A stretch of 64,000 nt of DNA from Halobellus clavatus (GTDB taxonomy: Archaea > Halobacteriota > Halobacteria > Halobacteriales > Haloferacaceae). Shown here piece by piece: positions 8,744-16,849 of the stretch. The stretch spans positions 1 through 64,000 of the forward strand of contig NZ_FNPB01000008.1 in the NCBI RefSeq assembly GCF_900107195.1, written 5' to 3'. Position 1 is the first letter of the stretch, and each line of letters starts with the position of its first letter. The translations under genes and the position numbers were made by a program. The notes below the pieces were generated by a model. That model saw only the letters and a program-made list of their open reading frames with translations. It ran no database searches and was not told the DNA's origin.

Positions 8744-8779
8744 ATGATTCGCACGCCGACTGAGGTGGACTCCCGATGA
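8744..8779 (+). CDS. 11-codon leader ORF overlapping the ACT gene (ATGA)
   Basis: ATG at 8744 opens the peptide MIRTPTEVDSR, whose TGA (8777-8779) overlaps the ATG of the ACT-domain gene at 8776. A TATA-like gtatacttat at 8704-8713 would place the transcript start near 8735, so this ATG would be the first on the mRNA. A Shine-Dalgarno-like gaggtg (8762-8767) sits inside it, correctly spaced for the downstream start. That suggests coupled translation. Whether the peptide itself matters is unknown. Confidence 0.4.
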   Translation: MIRTPTEVDSR

Positions 8780-9300
8780 GCGACACACAGACCGAGGTCC
8801 GGGCGTACACACTCCGACTGGAACTGATCGACGAACCCGGCGAACTCCTCCGCTCACTCCGGCCGATCGCGGACAACGGCGGGAACCTCCTCTCGATCTT
8901 TCACGAGCGTGGGAACGTCACGCCGCGCGGCCACATTCCCGTCGAAGTCGACGTCGAGGCGACGCCGGAACGCTTCGAGCGGATCATCGACGACCTGCGC
9001 GACGCCGGTATCAACGTCATCCAGGCGGGCACCGAGCGCTACAGCGAGGGGCTCACGGTCATTCTCTCGGGCCACGTCATCGACACCGACCTCTCGAACA
9101 CGCTGTCACGGATTCAAGAGTCCGCGAACGCGAGCGTCACGGATCTCTCGCTGGCCGCGCCAGACGGGACGAGCGATGTCTCCAGCGCCCGAATCCGCAT
9201 CGCGGCCGAGCGGGGTGCGACCGACGACGTCTTGGGGAAACTCCGATCGATCGCTTCGGAGAAGGATCTCCGACTCGTCGAACCGCTCAAACCGGCCTAA
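8776..9300 (+). CDS. ACT-domain amino-acid-binding regulatory protein
   Basis: A 174-residue protein with an N-terminal ACT domain (YTLRLELIDEPGELLRSLRPIADNGG) and a second, weaker regulatory half. In haloarchaea this family normally lies directly upstream of homoserine dehydrogenase, and is presumed to sense an amino acid of the Thr/Met branch. Here the next gene is the convergent aroD and no hom gene is seen, so the pair is broken in this genome or hom lies elsewhere. The start at 8776 has the SD-like gaggtg. No catalytic residues are expected. Confidence 0.82.
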   Translation: MSDTQTEVRAYTLRLELIDEPGELLRSLRPIADNGGNLLSIFHERGNVTPRGHIPVEVDVEATPERFERIIDDLRDAGINVIQAGTERYSEGLTVILSGHVIDTDLSNTLSRIQESANASVTDLSLAAPDGTSDVSSARIRIAAERGATDDVLGKLRSIASEKDLRLVEPLKPA

Positions 9301-9330
9301 CAACGGACTTCCGCGGACTGCGCCGCCCGA

Positions 9331-10074
9331 TCAGTTCGGGAGGCCCAGTTCCGAGGGGACGGCCACGTCGTCCTCGACCGCCTCGATCCGTTCGAGGTTC
9401 GCCCCGTCGATCCGGGTCGACTCGACGAGCGCCCTGAGCTTGCCGAGGGGGATCTGCCCGGGCGCGTACTCGCTGTCGTCGTCGAGGAGCGGGGCGTAGC
9501 CGAGCTTCGAGCCGTAAATGTGCCCGATGACGCGCGTGTGGCTGCCGGTCTCACCCATCGCGATACCCGCAGCGCTGATCCCGTCTTCGGTCGCCTCGCG
9601 GAGAGCCGTCAGGAGCGTCAGCGTGTCCGAGAGGTCCTCTGGGTAGACTGCGACCTTGGCGATCTCGCCGTAACTCGCACACTGGTCGATGATCGCTGTG
9701 AGAACGTCCTGCTCGGGGGTCGACTCGAAATCGTGATGTGAGATGATCAGCCGGACATCGTTCTCCCGGAACTCGTCTAAGATCCACTCCTTCGCCCGCG
9801 CGGTTTCCAGTTCGATGTCGACGTACGCGACGTCCTCGAACCGTGACGCTGCGAAGAGCGTGTCGAGCCGTCCCTGATCTCGGGCCTTGCCGCCGAACCA
9901 CTGATTCCGGTTCGTCGCGATGATCGGAAGTTCGCCGTCGTACGCTTCGAGTTGTTCGATCGGGTCCTCGGCCTTGTCCATCCGGAATTCGACGATGTCC
10001 GCCTTCCCCCGGACGTCCGCCTCGCGTGTGAGATCGTTTGTGGTGGCCGCGAGAGCGAAGTCCTCGATTTTCAT
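9331..10074 (-). CDS. aroD: 3-dehydroquinate dehydratase, type I
   Basis: A 247-residue TIM-barrel dehydratase of the shikimate pathway, converting 3-dehydroquinate to 3-dehydroshikimate through a Schiff base. Visible active-site residues are His113/His114 in LIISHHDFESTP and Lys140 in IAKVAVYPEDL. FGGKARDQGR and the late MGETGSHTRVIG block bind substrate. The ATG at 10074 fits the TATA-like box at 10099-10108; a GTG at 10080 is the alternative. It may serve aromatic amino-acid synthesis or, given the island around it, quinate/shikimate use. Context does not decide between them. Confidence 0.93.
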   Translation of the reverse strand: MKIEDFALAATTNDLTREADVRGKADIVEFRMDKAEDPIEQLEAYDGELPIIATNRNQWFGGKARDQGRLDTLFAASRFEDVAYVDIELETARAKEWILDEFRENDVRLIISHHDFESTPEQDVLTAIIDQCASYGEIAKVAVYPEDLSDTLTLLTALREATEDGISAAGIAMGETGSHTRVIGHIYGSKLGYAPLLDDDSEYAPGQIPLGKLRALVESTRIDGANLERIEAVEDDVAVPSELGLPN

Positions 10075-10080
10075 TGTCAC

Positions 10081-10337
10081 TCGGTAGCATCCGTTTGTTT
10101 ATAAATTTGCTCATCGGTGTCGCCCTGGGCTCAGGGACGCTCGATCTCGACCGGCCCATTTGAGTATTATAATAATTCATATATTTTAGACTATCTTCCG
10201 GATAAGTATAAAAGAATTTAAGACCCAATCGGTCTAAAATTACTTTGAAAAACGACTTCTACGTATTCAATACTAAATATATTTAGAATATTATATACAC
10301 TCAGAAAAAGAATATCGGCGAAATTGGGACGACTGGT
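10081..10337. other. AT-rich intergenic region with an orphan promoter and inverted repeat
   Basis: This gap between aroD and the first metallo-beta-lactamase gene is far more AT-rich than its surroundings from about 10160 to 10320. It contains a perfect 9-bp inverted repeat (attttagac 10183-10191, gtctaaaat 10232-10240), a palindromic ctaaatatatttag near 10274-10287, and a good plus-strand TATA box (agtataaaag, 10205-10214) with no following ORF. A non-coding transcript running toward the 3' end of the next gene is possible. Confidence 0.5.
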
Positions 10338-10988
10338 TCACTCGTAAGTAAGGTCCCACTCCCTGTTGAGCAGCCAGTCGTCGAGTTTCTCCAGGGGGTC
10401 TTCGACCACGTGACTCCCGTGGCTCACCAACACCGTCTCGATGTCGTGTTCGAACAGTTTCCCCAGATTCCGCTCGGCCGCGGCGTGGCTGTAATCGTTG
10501 AACTGTGCAGCGGGCGGCACGAGGTGGCCCGCGGGTAACCCACGTCGATCCGATCCCTCCAGTGAGTCGCAGGCAATGAGGGTCGACTCCCCTTCGAGCA
10601 GAAAACTACTGTTTGCGACCGTGTGCCCGGGTATTCGAACGACGCGGATACCACCCGGCAGTACGTCGCCGTCGCCGAAGTGATCGTCCGCGTTGTAGTC
10701 CAGCGCGTCGTAGAACCCGCGCGACCCGCCGGGAACGAGCAGTTCCGGATCGAACGCTTCCATCAGCGCGGGGACGCCCCCGAAGTGTCCCTCGTCGCCG
10801 TGAGAGACGATGAGACGGTCGACCCCGCCGTACTCCGATTTGAGCGTCGCCGCCAGGTCTTCGCCGTCGTCGGGGAACCCGGCGTCGATGACGGTGACCG
10901 TACCGGTGGGCCGGTCTTCGAGTACGAAGACACGCACGTGTTCCAACTGGACGGTGTCCACACTCTCGATGGGACTGTTGATCGACAT
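10338..10988 (-). CDS. metallo-beta-lactamase-fold protein with altered metal motif (copy 1)
   Basis: A 216-residue MBL-superfamily protein beginning MSINSPIESVDTVQLEHVRV. The usual HxHxDH metal loop reads SHGDEGHFGG: the first and last His are kept, the second His is Asp and the metal-site Asp is Gly. Later metal-site segments IPGHTVANSSF, LIACDSLEG and LVSHGSHVVED are present. A hydrolase with an atypical site, or a binding protein, is therefore likely. The ATG at 10988 aligns with the start of the paralogue at 11382. It is transcribed away from that paralogue across about 390 bp. Confidence 0.8.
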   Translation of the reverse strand: MSINSPIESVDTVQLEHVRVFVLEDRPTGTVTVIDAGFPDDGEDLAATLKSEYGGVDRLIVSHGDEGHFGGVPALMEAFDPELLVPGGSRGFYDALDYNADDHFGDGDVLPGGIRVVRIPGHTVANSSFLLEGESTLIACDSLEGSDRRGLPAGHLVPPAAQFNDYSHAAAERNLGKLFEHDIETVLVSHGSHVVEDPLEKLDDWLLNREWDLTYE

Positions 10989-11381
10989 CGTCACCTTAGG
11001 ATCGCCGCTGATAATACATAAATGAGTATGTCGGCTCTCGATTCTCGGGAGTCGCCGCCGACCGACGGGCGGGCCAGCCCGCTCCCGGGCCGCTCGATCT
11101 CGTGGCCCGGATCGAACTGCTCCTCGGTCACCCGTGCGCTGTGATTTCAACGATAGTGGAACGCTACTGCCCGACTGTACGGGATACATAACGATTGTAC
11201 GGCTGTTATCTGCCTGTACGACCGCCCGCTCGTGGGAATGTTTTCCAACGATGTTGAAAATCTTCACAGGCGGGGTGAATCCTCCTTCACAGGGAGTGCG
11301 CGGGGTCGCCCCCGGCGGTCCTGCCCTGTGAGGGTCAAGAGCAACAGAATTATGTACGAGAACGAGAGAACGCGAGGCACG
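10989..11381. promoter_or_regulatory. divergent regulatory region between two MBL-fold paralogues
   Basis: No convincing gene is visible. A minus-strand TATA-like element (ataatacataaatg, 11012-11025) serves the left gene, and aattatgt (11349-11356) the right one, about 30 bp before its chosen ATG. Between them tgtacg occurs three times (11176-11181, 11196-11201, 11215-11220) around a gggatacataacgatt stretch, which could be operator sites. Nothing else is recognisable. Confidence 0.5.
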
Positions 11382-12056
11382 ATGACTGTCAGTACCGTCG
11401 TCGACGGAATCGACCAGATTCAGTTCGAGCACGTCCGGGTGTTCGTCCTCGAAGATATGCCGCGCGAGGGGGCGGTCACGCTCGTCGATACGGCGTTCGA
11501 CGAAAACGGTGCGGAACTCGTCGACATTCTCGAATCAGAATACGGGCGTGTGGATCGCGTCATCCTGACGCACGGGGATCACGGACATCACGGCGGCCTC
11601 TCCCACGTGGTCGACGCCTTCGACCCCGAACTGGCGATGCCGGCCGACGAGTCGAAACTCTACGAGCACCTCGAGGAAGCGGGCATCGACGTTGAACCAG
11701 ACGTGGCCTACGAGGACGGCGACGTCCTCGCGGGGAACATCCGGGTCATCCAGGTCTCCGGCCACACCGAAGCCACCTCCGCCCTCCTGCTGGCGGATCG
11801 AGACATCCTCATCTCCGGTGACGTGCTGGACGGCTCCGACCGCGGTGGACTGCCCGCCGGCTACCTGCTTCCGCCACCGGCGCTGTTCAATGCGGACCAC
11901 GAAGCTGCCGAACTCAACCTCTACAACCTGCTTGGTCACGACTTCGACACTCTCCTGGTCTTCCACGGCTCTCACGTCTTCGAGGATCCGAAGGAGAAAC
12001 TCGACGCCTTCCTCGTCGAGCGCGAGTGGAACGAGTGGGACCCGCGGACCGACTGA
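11382..12056 (+). CDS. metallo-beta-lactamase-fold protein with altered metal motif (copy 2)
   Basis: A 224-residue paralogue of the divergent neighbour, alignable from MTVSTVVDGIDQIQFEHVRV to the C-terminal VFHGSHVFEDPKEKLDAF. Its metal loop is THGDHGHHGG, again lacking the canonical second His and the Asp. VSGHTEATSALL and ILISGDVLDG supply the other usual positions. The ATG at 11382 is chosen because it aligns with the paralogue and has a TATA-like element about 30 bp upstream; an in-frame ATG at 11352 would overlap that element. Substrate unknown. A role in the surrounding catabolic island, for example as a lactonase, is only a guess. Confidence 0.8.
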   Translation: MTVSTVVDGIDQIQFEHVRVFVLEDMPREGAVTLVDTAFDENGAELVDILESEYGRVDRVILTHGDHGHHGGLSHVVDAFDPELAMPADESKLYEHLEEAGIDVEPDVAYEDGDVLAGNIRVIQVSGHTEATSALLLADRDILISGDVLDGSDRGGLPAGYLLPPPALFNADHEAAELNLYNLLGHDFDTLLVFHGSHVFEDPKEKLDAFLVEREWNEWDPRTD

Positions 12057-12134
12057 GCGTCACAGGCTGTCGCGTCTCGTTCTCTCTGCTCTGATTCACT
12101 CGACCGGACGCACACGCGTTGTCTGAGGCAGCCC

Positions 12135-13178
12135 TCAGCCGCGAAGTACGGAGACGTCGAACACGGGCTTGCAGGTCTCGCCGTCGAGGAAGGACTCGAA
12201 TGCGGACTCGGCGTCGAGCAGACTGAACCGATCGTCGAGGAACGTCGCGTGGTCGACGTCGCCGGAGGCCATCAGTTTGAACGCGCGGTCGAAGTCCTGA
12301 TACAGCGCGCTGTAGGAGCACTGGAGGTCGATCTCGGCGCGGACCAGCGGAGTAGTCGAAACGGTCGTGTCACCGGCCTGCCCGACGAGGACGATCTGGC
12401 CTCCCTTGCGGACCTCGTCGACGGCCATCGGGAGCCCCGAGGGGTGACCGGTCGTGTCGAACACCACGTCGTACCCGACGTCGCCGGTGAAGGTCTCGCG
12501 AGACGCTTCGAGCGCAGCGGTTTCGACGTTGATCGTCTCGAACCCGAGGTCCTCGGCGAGCGGGAGTCGATACCGGGTGTCGGCGTCGATTCCGGCGACA
12601 GCGACCTTCGCCCCCTGGGCACGTGCGACCTGTGCGGTGAGCAGGCCGATCGGTCCCGGACCGGCGACGAGGACCCGATCGCCCGCGCCGACGCGAGAGT
12701 TTTCGATGACTGCCCGGGTACAGACCGCAGTGGGTTCGGCCAGTGCGGCGTGCCGTGGATCGACGCCGTTCGGAACGGACTGGACAGCGTCTGCAGGCGC
12801 GACCGTGTACCCCGCGTACGCACCGTCGCGGTCGATGCCGATTAGCTCGATGTTCTGACACAGGTTTTCCAGTCCGGACTGACACTGGTAGCACTCGCCA
12901 CAGCCGCGGACGGGACGCTCGACGACCTGATCACCGGGCGCGAACTGAGTGACCTCGGCGCCGACTTCCACGACGCGACCCGTGTACTCGTGGCCGATGA
13001 TCGTGGGTAGGTCCATCCGTTCGAACGCCGATTTGAACTCGTAGATGCCGGCGTCGCTCCCGCAGAGGCCAGCGTAGTCGACTTCGATCAGGACTTCGTC
13101 CGATGCAGGGGCTGGGCGCTCCCTGTCGACGAGTTCTACGTGTCCGGACTCGCGCCCGGTCTTCGCTAGTCCGCGCAT
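12135..13178 (-). CDS. zinc-dependent alcohol dehydrogenase (polyol/threonine dehydrogenase-like MDR)
   Basis: A 347-residue medium-chain dehydrogenase. The catalytic-zinc region is intact (LCGSDAGIYE, then TIIGHEYTGRVVEVG), and the structural-zinc lobe CGECYQCQSGLENLC has four cysteines. The Rossmann motif is VLVAGPGPIGLLTAQ. It resembles sorbitol, threonine and related secondary-alcohol dehydrogenases, using NAD(P)+. The ATG at 13178 has an AT-rich box (catattataatc, 13198-13209) 26 bp upstream. It is divergent from the TRAP permease genes, which suggests that it acts on an imported substrate. The exact substrate cannot be read from sequence. Confidence 0.88.
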   Translation of the reverse strand: MRGLAKTGRESGHVELVDRERPAPASDEVLIEVDYAGLCGSDAGIYEFKSAFERMDLPTIIGHEYTGRVVEVGAEVTQFAPGDQVVERPVRGCGECYQCQSGLENLCQNIELIGIDRDGAYAGYTVAPADAVQSVPNGVDPRHAALAEPTAVCTRAVIENSRVGAGDRVLVAGPGPIGLLTAQVARAQGAKVAVAGIDADTRYRLPLAEDLGFETINVETAALEASRETFTGDVGYDVVFDTTGHPSGLPMAVDEVRKGGQIVLVGQAGDTTVSTTPLVRAEIDLQCSYSALYQDFDRAFKLMASGDVDHATFLDDRFSLLDAESAFESFLDGETCKPVFDVSVLRG

Positions 13179-13311
13179 ACGAGTAGGACTCGATTCACAT
13201 ATTATAATCTTTCGTACTCGGTGGGATCGATCGATGCGATAGCCGCAATTGCCGGCGGCGTCTCCGTCGATATTCAAAGCGTTTATGATCGTTGATGGTT
13301 TTTCACCCGCT

Positions 13312-13791
13312 ATGGCATCGGACTGGTACGATACGGCCACCGTCGCACTCGGCGTCTTCCTGCTCAACGCGATGCTGGTCATCGGCGTTATCCAGGTACT
13401 GAACCGATACGTGGACTTCTCGATCGAACTGTACTGGACGTACGAGGTCGCCAGGACGATGCTCGCGTTGATGACGATTCTCGCGATTCCGTATCTGTTC
13501 AAGCGGGACGCAGACATCTCGTTCCTGCCGGTCCTCCGACGGGTCACGTCGCAGACCGACCGGTTCCTGCTGATCAGGAACGTCCTGATGAGCGGGCTCT
13601 CGATCGTGCTCGTCTGGTCGGCCTCCCTCGCCTACGTGACGTCCGGCGACACCACGCTCCCGACGGTCAGTTGGTTCAAAATCGCGTGGGGCTACCTGTT
13701 CTTCGGTGTCGCCGCCGCGGTGCTGTTCGTCGTCGTCCTCAGTGACACGAAGCGTCGTCTCGAAGCGGTTCTCGGAGGGTCCGATGTCTGA
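13312..13791 (+). CDS. dctQ: TRAP transporter small permease (DctQ family)
   Basis: A 159-residue membrane protein with four hydrophobic segments (roughly residues 9-30, 43-62, 90-110 and 128-148), typical of the DctQ subunit that pairs with DctM. The start MASDWYDTATVALGVFLL at 13312 lies 28 bp after a TATA-like gtttatg (13281-13287); a longer start at 13285 would overlap it. Its last 8 nt overlap the dctM start (ATGTCTGA), so the two are translated together. The binding protein is encoded separately at 16850-17947. Confidence 0.88.
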   Translation: MASDWYDTATVALGVFLLNAMLVIGVIQVLNRYVDFSIELYWTYEVARTMLALMTILAIPYLFKRDADISFLPVLRRVTSQTDRFLLIRNVLMSGLSIVLVWSASLAYVTSGDTTLPTVSWFKIAWGYLFFGVAAAVLFVVVLSDTKRRLEAVLGGSDV

Positions 13792-15082
13792 GCTCTTGCT
13801 CGCGGCGTTCATCGGCATTCTCTTTCTTCTCTACGGGATCGGCGTCCCCGCGGCCTACTCGCTGGCGCTGACGGTGATCTCGATTATGCTCCTGCCGATC
13901 GGTCCGGATCTGAACTTCATCGTCATCACCCAGCGGTTCTGGTCGGGGATGAACTCCTGGGTGCTGTTGGCCGTCCCGTTCTTCCTTATGGCGGGCCGGA
14001 TTATGAACATCACCGGGATTACCGACGATATGTTCAATTTCGCCACCGAACTCGTGGGCCCGGTCCGCGGCGGACTCGCGCAGGTGAACGTCGTCGTGAG
14101 CCTGATCTTCTCAGGAATGAGTGGCTCGGCCGTCGCTGACGCCGCCGGCATCGGGAGCGTCGAGTACGAGGCGATGACCACAAACGGGTACGAGGGCGAA
14201 GACGCCGTCGGCATCACGGGGGCGTCCTCGATCATCGGCCCGATCATCCCACCCAGCATTCCGATCGTCGTCTACGCCGTGTTGGCCCAGGAATCCATCG
14301 GGACGCTGTTCATCGCCGGCGTCGTCCCCGGGGTACTGATGGCGCTGGCGATGGCCGGGACAGTCTATTATCTGGCTCGGACGCAGGACTGGCCGAGTGC
14401 GGGCTCGTATGACCTCTCCAGTCTGTTCGAGTCCTTCCTCAAGGCGGTACCAGGGCTGATGGCTCCGCTCATCATTATCGGGGGGATTCTCTTCGGCGTG
14501 TTCACGGCCACCGAAGCAGCGCTCGTCGCGGTCGTGTACGCGATCCTGCTCGGGTTCTTCTACTACCGCTCGATCACGCTGCAGGATCTCTACGAAGTGA
14601 GCAAGGAGACCTTCGAGGACACCGCCAGCATCGTCGTGATCTTCGGCTTCGCGAACCTCTATGCGTACTGGCTGACGCTCGCCGGCATCCCGGATCTCAT
14701 CGGGAACATCGTCACCGGCCTCGGGGCGAGTACCGCGGTCACGATGCTGCTCCTCGCTCTCGTGCTGCTCGTGCTGGGGACGTTTATGGAAGGGATGGCA
14801 GTGCTCTTGATTATGGTCCCGATGCTGGTCCCGCTGTACCCCGAACTGGGGATCGATCCGATTCACTTCGGCATCGTGATGGTCGTGACGTTGATGTACG
14901 GGCTCATCACGCCGCCGTTCGGACTCATCCTCTTCGTGCTCGAACGGGTGACGAACGAGTCACTCGACGAGGTGATGCGATCGATGCTGCCCTACTACCT
15001 CCCGCTGCTCGTCGTCCTCCTCCTCGTCATCCTCTATCCGGAGCTCTCGCTCGCACTCCCCGAAGCGTTCGGCCTGCTCTGA
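13784..15082 (+). CDS. dctM: TRAP transporter large permease (DctM family)
   Basis: A 432-residue multi-spanning membrane protein with the DctM pattern: MSELLLAAFIGILFLLYGIGVP at the N terminus, the central GMSGSAVADAAGIGSVEYEAM block and a second repeat with GTFMEGMAVLLIMVPMLVPL. TRAP systems import carboxylates with a sodium or proton gradient, which suits a halophile. Substrate specificity resides in DctP. It follows dctQ with an 8-nt overlap and ends about 70 bp before the convergent AEC gene. Confidence 0.93.
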   Translation: MSELLLAAFIGILFLLYGIGVPAAYSLALTVISIMLLPIGPDLNFIVITQRFWSGMNSWVLLAVPFFLMAGRIMNITGITDDMFNFATELVGPVRGGLAQVNVVVSLIFSGMSGSAVADAAGIGSVEYEAMTTNGYEGEDAVGITGASSIIGPIIPPSIPIVVYAVLAQESIGTLFIAGVVPGVLMALAMAGTVYYLARTQDWPSAGSYDLSSLFESFLKAVPGLMAPLIIIGGILFGVFTATEAALVAVVYAILLGFFYYRSITLQDLYEVSKETFEDTASIVVIFGFANLYAYWLTLAGIPDLIGNIVTGLGASTAVTMLLLALVLLVLGTFMEGMAVLLIMVPMLVPLYPELGIDPIHFGIVMVVTLMYGLITPPFGLILFVLERVTNESLDEVMRSMLPYYLPLLVVLLLVILYPELSLALPEAFGLL

Positions 15083-15154
15083 GCGGCCGACAGCGCGTCT
15101 TCAGGATCGGATTCTCGACGCCCGTCGTGTCCCCGTTCACCCACTCTGCCCCGA

Positions 15155-16114
15155 TCAAATGAGCACTCCGGTCTGGAGCAGCGTGATGACGACGCCGAGC
15201 AACGGAATGGACGCGAGCGTGGTCACGAATACCGTGGCCGAAACGAACTCCGGAAGGGTCACGCCACCGACGGTGGTGTCACCCGCGACTTCGCCGACGA
15301 AGATGACCGGGGCCACGGCCGCGGGCATCGCGGTCAGGAGGACGAACACCCGCCCCACCACCGGCTCCTGAAACCCCAGCGTCAGGGCGACGGCGAGCCC
15401 GACGAGCGGGGAGACGACGAACCGGAACAGCGTCGGGATCACCGTCATCGAGAGCGCTCCGTAGTACTCCGTCTCCGACAGTTGCACTCCCAGCACCAGG
15501 AGCATCACCGGAATCGACGCCTCGCCAACGAGTCCCAGCGTCTCCATCAGCGGTGAGCCAGCCTCCGGGACGACACCCCCGACCCGAGCGAGGACCGTGA
15601 GGGCAACCGCATACACCAGCGGGTAGCGGAACACGCGCTTCGTGACGACGTCGCCGCCGTCGTCTCCGGAACCCAGCGCGATGAACAGTCCGAGCGTGAA
15701 CACCAGCGCCCCGTGGACCGCGGCGAAGAGCACCGCGACCTGCCGTCCGACGTCCCCGTACGCGAAGTCGGCCAGTGGGATCCCCAGCGCGCCGGCGTTT
15801 CCGAACGCCGTGACCAACAGGAAGCCGTTCAGGACCGCGCCCTCCTTTCCCGTGAGCACTCCGTAGAGCCAACTCACCGCGAGCACGCCCGCGAGAAACG
15901 CGCCGACGCCGACAGTTATTTTCACCAACGCACCGGTTTCGAGGTCGGTGAGCGCGATGCTGTGAATCACGAGCGCGGGGGTCAACACGAACAGCGAAAG
16001 CGTGTTCAGCGGGCCGGGATCGATCCCTCGTATGCGGTTCAACAGGAACCCGGCGGTGAGAATCAACAGAATCGGGACGATAGCGGACACAATGGTCCCG
16101 AGCGCGGAGGACAT
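15155..16114 (-). CDS. AEC-family transporter (auxin efflux carrier/malonate permease type)
   Basis: A 319-residue membrane protein with about ten transmembrane segments and AEC signatures: LFVLTPALVIHSIAL early, TAFGNAGALGIPLADFAYGD in the first repeat and EASIPVMLLVLGVQLS in the second. Family members move small carboxylates or other anions. It sits between TRAP permease and TRAP binding-protein genes, so it may export a product of the same substrate. An AT-rich box (aaataaaatcc, 16135-16145) lies about 25 bp before the ATG at 16114. The direction of transport is not known. Confidence 0.87.
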   Translation of the reverse strand: MSSALGTIVSAIVPILLILTAGFLLNRIRGIDPGPLNTLSLFVLTPALVIHSIALTDLETGALVKITVGVGAFLAGVLAVSWLYGVLTGKEGAVLNGFLLVTAFGNAGALGIPLADFAYGDVGRQVAVLFAAVHGALVFTLGLFIALGSGDDGGDVVTKRVFRYPLVYAVALTVLARVGGVVPEAGSPLMETLGLVGEASIPVMLLVLGVQLSETEYYGALSMTVIPTLFRFVVSPLVGLAVALTLGFQEPVVGRVFVLLTAMPAAVAPVIFVGEVAGDTTVGGVTLPEFVSATVFVTTLASIPLLGVVITLLQTGVLI

Positions 16115-16281
16115 ACACCGGGTTTCTGACAGCCGAAATAAAATCCCTGTCGGTCCGACGGCCCCCGCTCGTCTCCGTCCGGTGGCCCCCGCTCGTCTGC
16201 GTCCGGCGGCCCCTACAGCAGTCCTACCCCGGCGACGGGACTATACTAAAAATATAACACGGGTGAGTCAGAAGTGCCAGT

Positions 16282-16725
16282 ATGGTTATCCTAGCAGCAG
16301 TGGACGAATCCGAGCAGGCTGGTGCCGTCCTCAGCGAGGCCGACGCGCTGGCGGCCGCGTTCGACGAACCGATCCACGTTCTGCACGTGATGAACCGATC
16401 GGAAGCGATCCAGGTCGAAGAGGACAGCCTCACCCAGACTGACGAGGCCATCCCCGTGGACGATCTCCGTGCCCGGGCCGCAAACGTCGCCGCAGCGGTG
16501 GTCGAGGACCATCCCACGGACGCGGAACCCACCGTCGCCGGACGGATCGGCGATCCGGCCGGCGAAATCGTCTCCTACGCTGACGAACACGAGGCTCGAT
16601 ACATCGTCGTCAGTCCGCAACAACGGAGTCAGACCGGGAAGATCCTCTTCGGCAGTGTTGCGCAGTCGGTTCTGTTATCGGCGAATTGTCCCGTCGTCTC
16701 GTTGCGCGCCCGCTCCGCTGAGTAG
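16282..16725 (+). CDS. universal stress protein, UspA family (TRAP-linked)
   Basis: A 147-residue UspA-type protein starting MVILAAVDESEQAGAVL and ending with FGSVAQSVLLSANCPVVSL, the usual last helix and strand. The ATP-binding stretch is degraded: VSPQQRSQTGKILFG replaces the GxHGRxG consensus. UspA genes are often found in TRAP loci, where family members can bind the transporter and nucleotide; that role is plausible here. AT-rich actatactaaaaatataac (16239-16258) precedes the ATG by about 25 bp. It diverges from the AEC gene and converges on dctP. Confidence 0.88.
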   Translation: MVILAAVDESEQAGAVLSEADALAAAFDEPIHVLHVMNRSEAIQVEEDSLTQTDEAIPVDDLRARAANVAAAVVEDHPTDAEPTVAGRIGDPAGEIVSYADEHEARYIVVSPQQRSQTGKILFGSVAQSVLLSANCPVVSLRARSAE

Positions 16726-16849
16726 GCTGTGCGGTAGTCGGCCTCCGTATACAGCCCTCAGTGGGCTGTCGGGTCGCCGGACTCGGAGTCGGAACTGCCA
16801 CCACAGCCGCCGATCCGCGAAGACCGACAGAAGGAATCGATGCGCTGGC

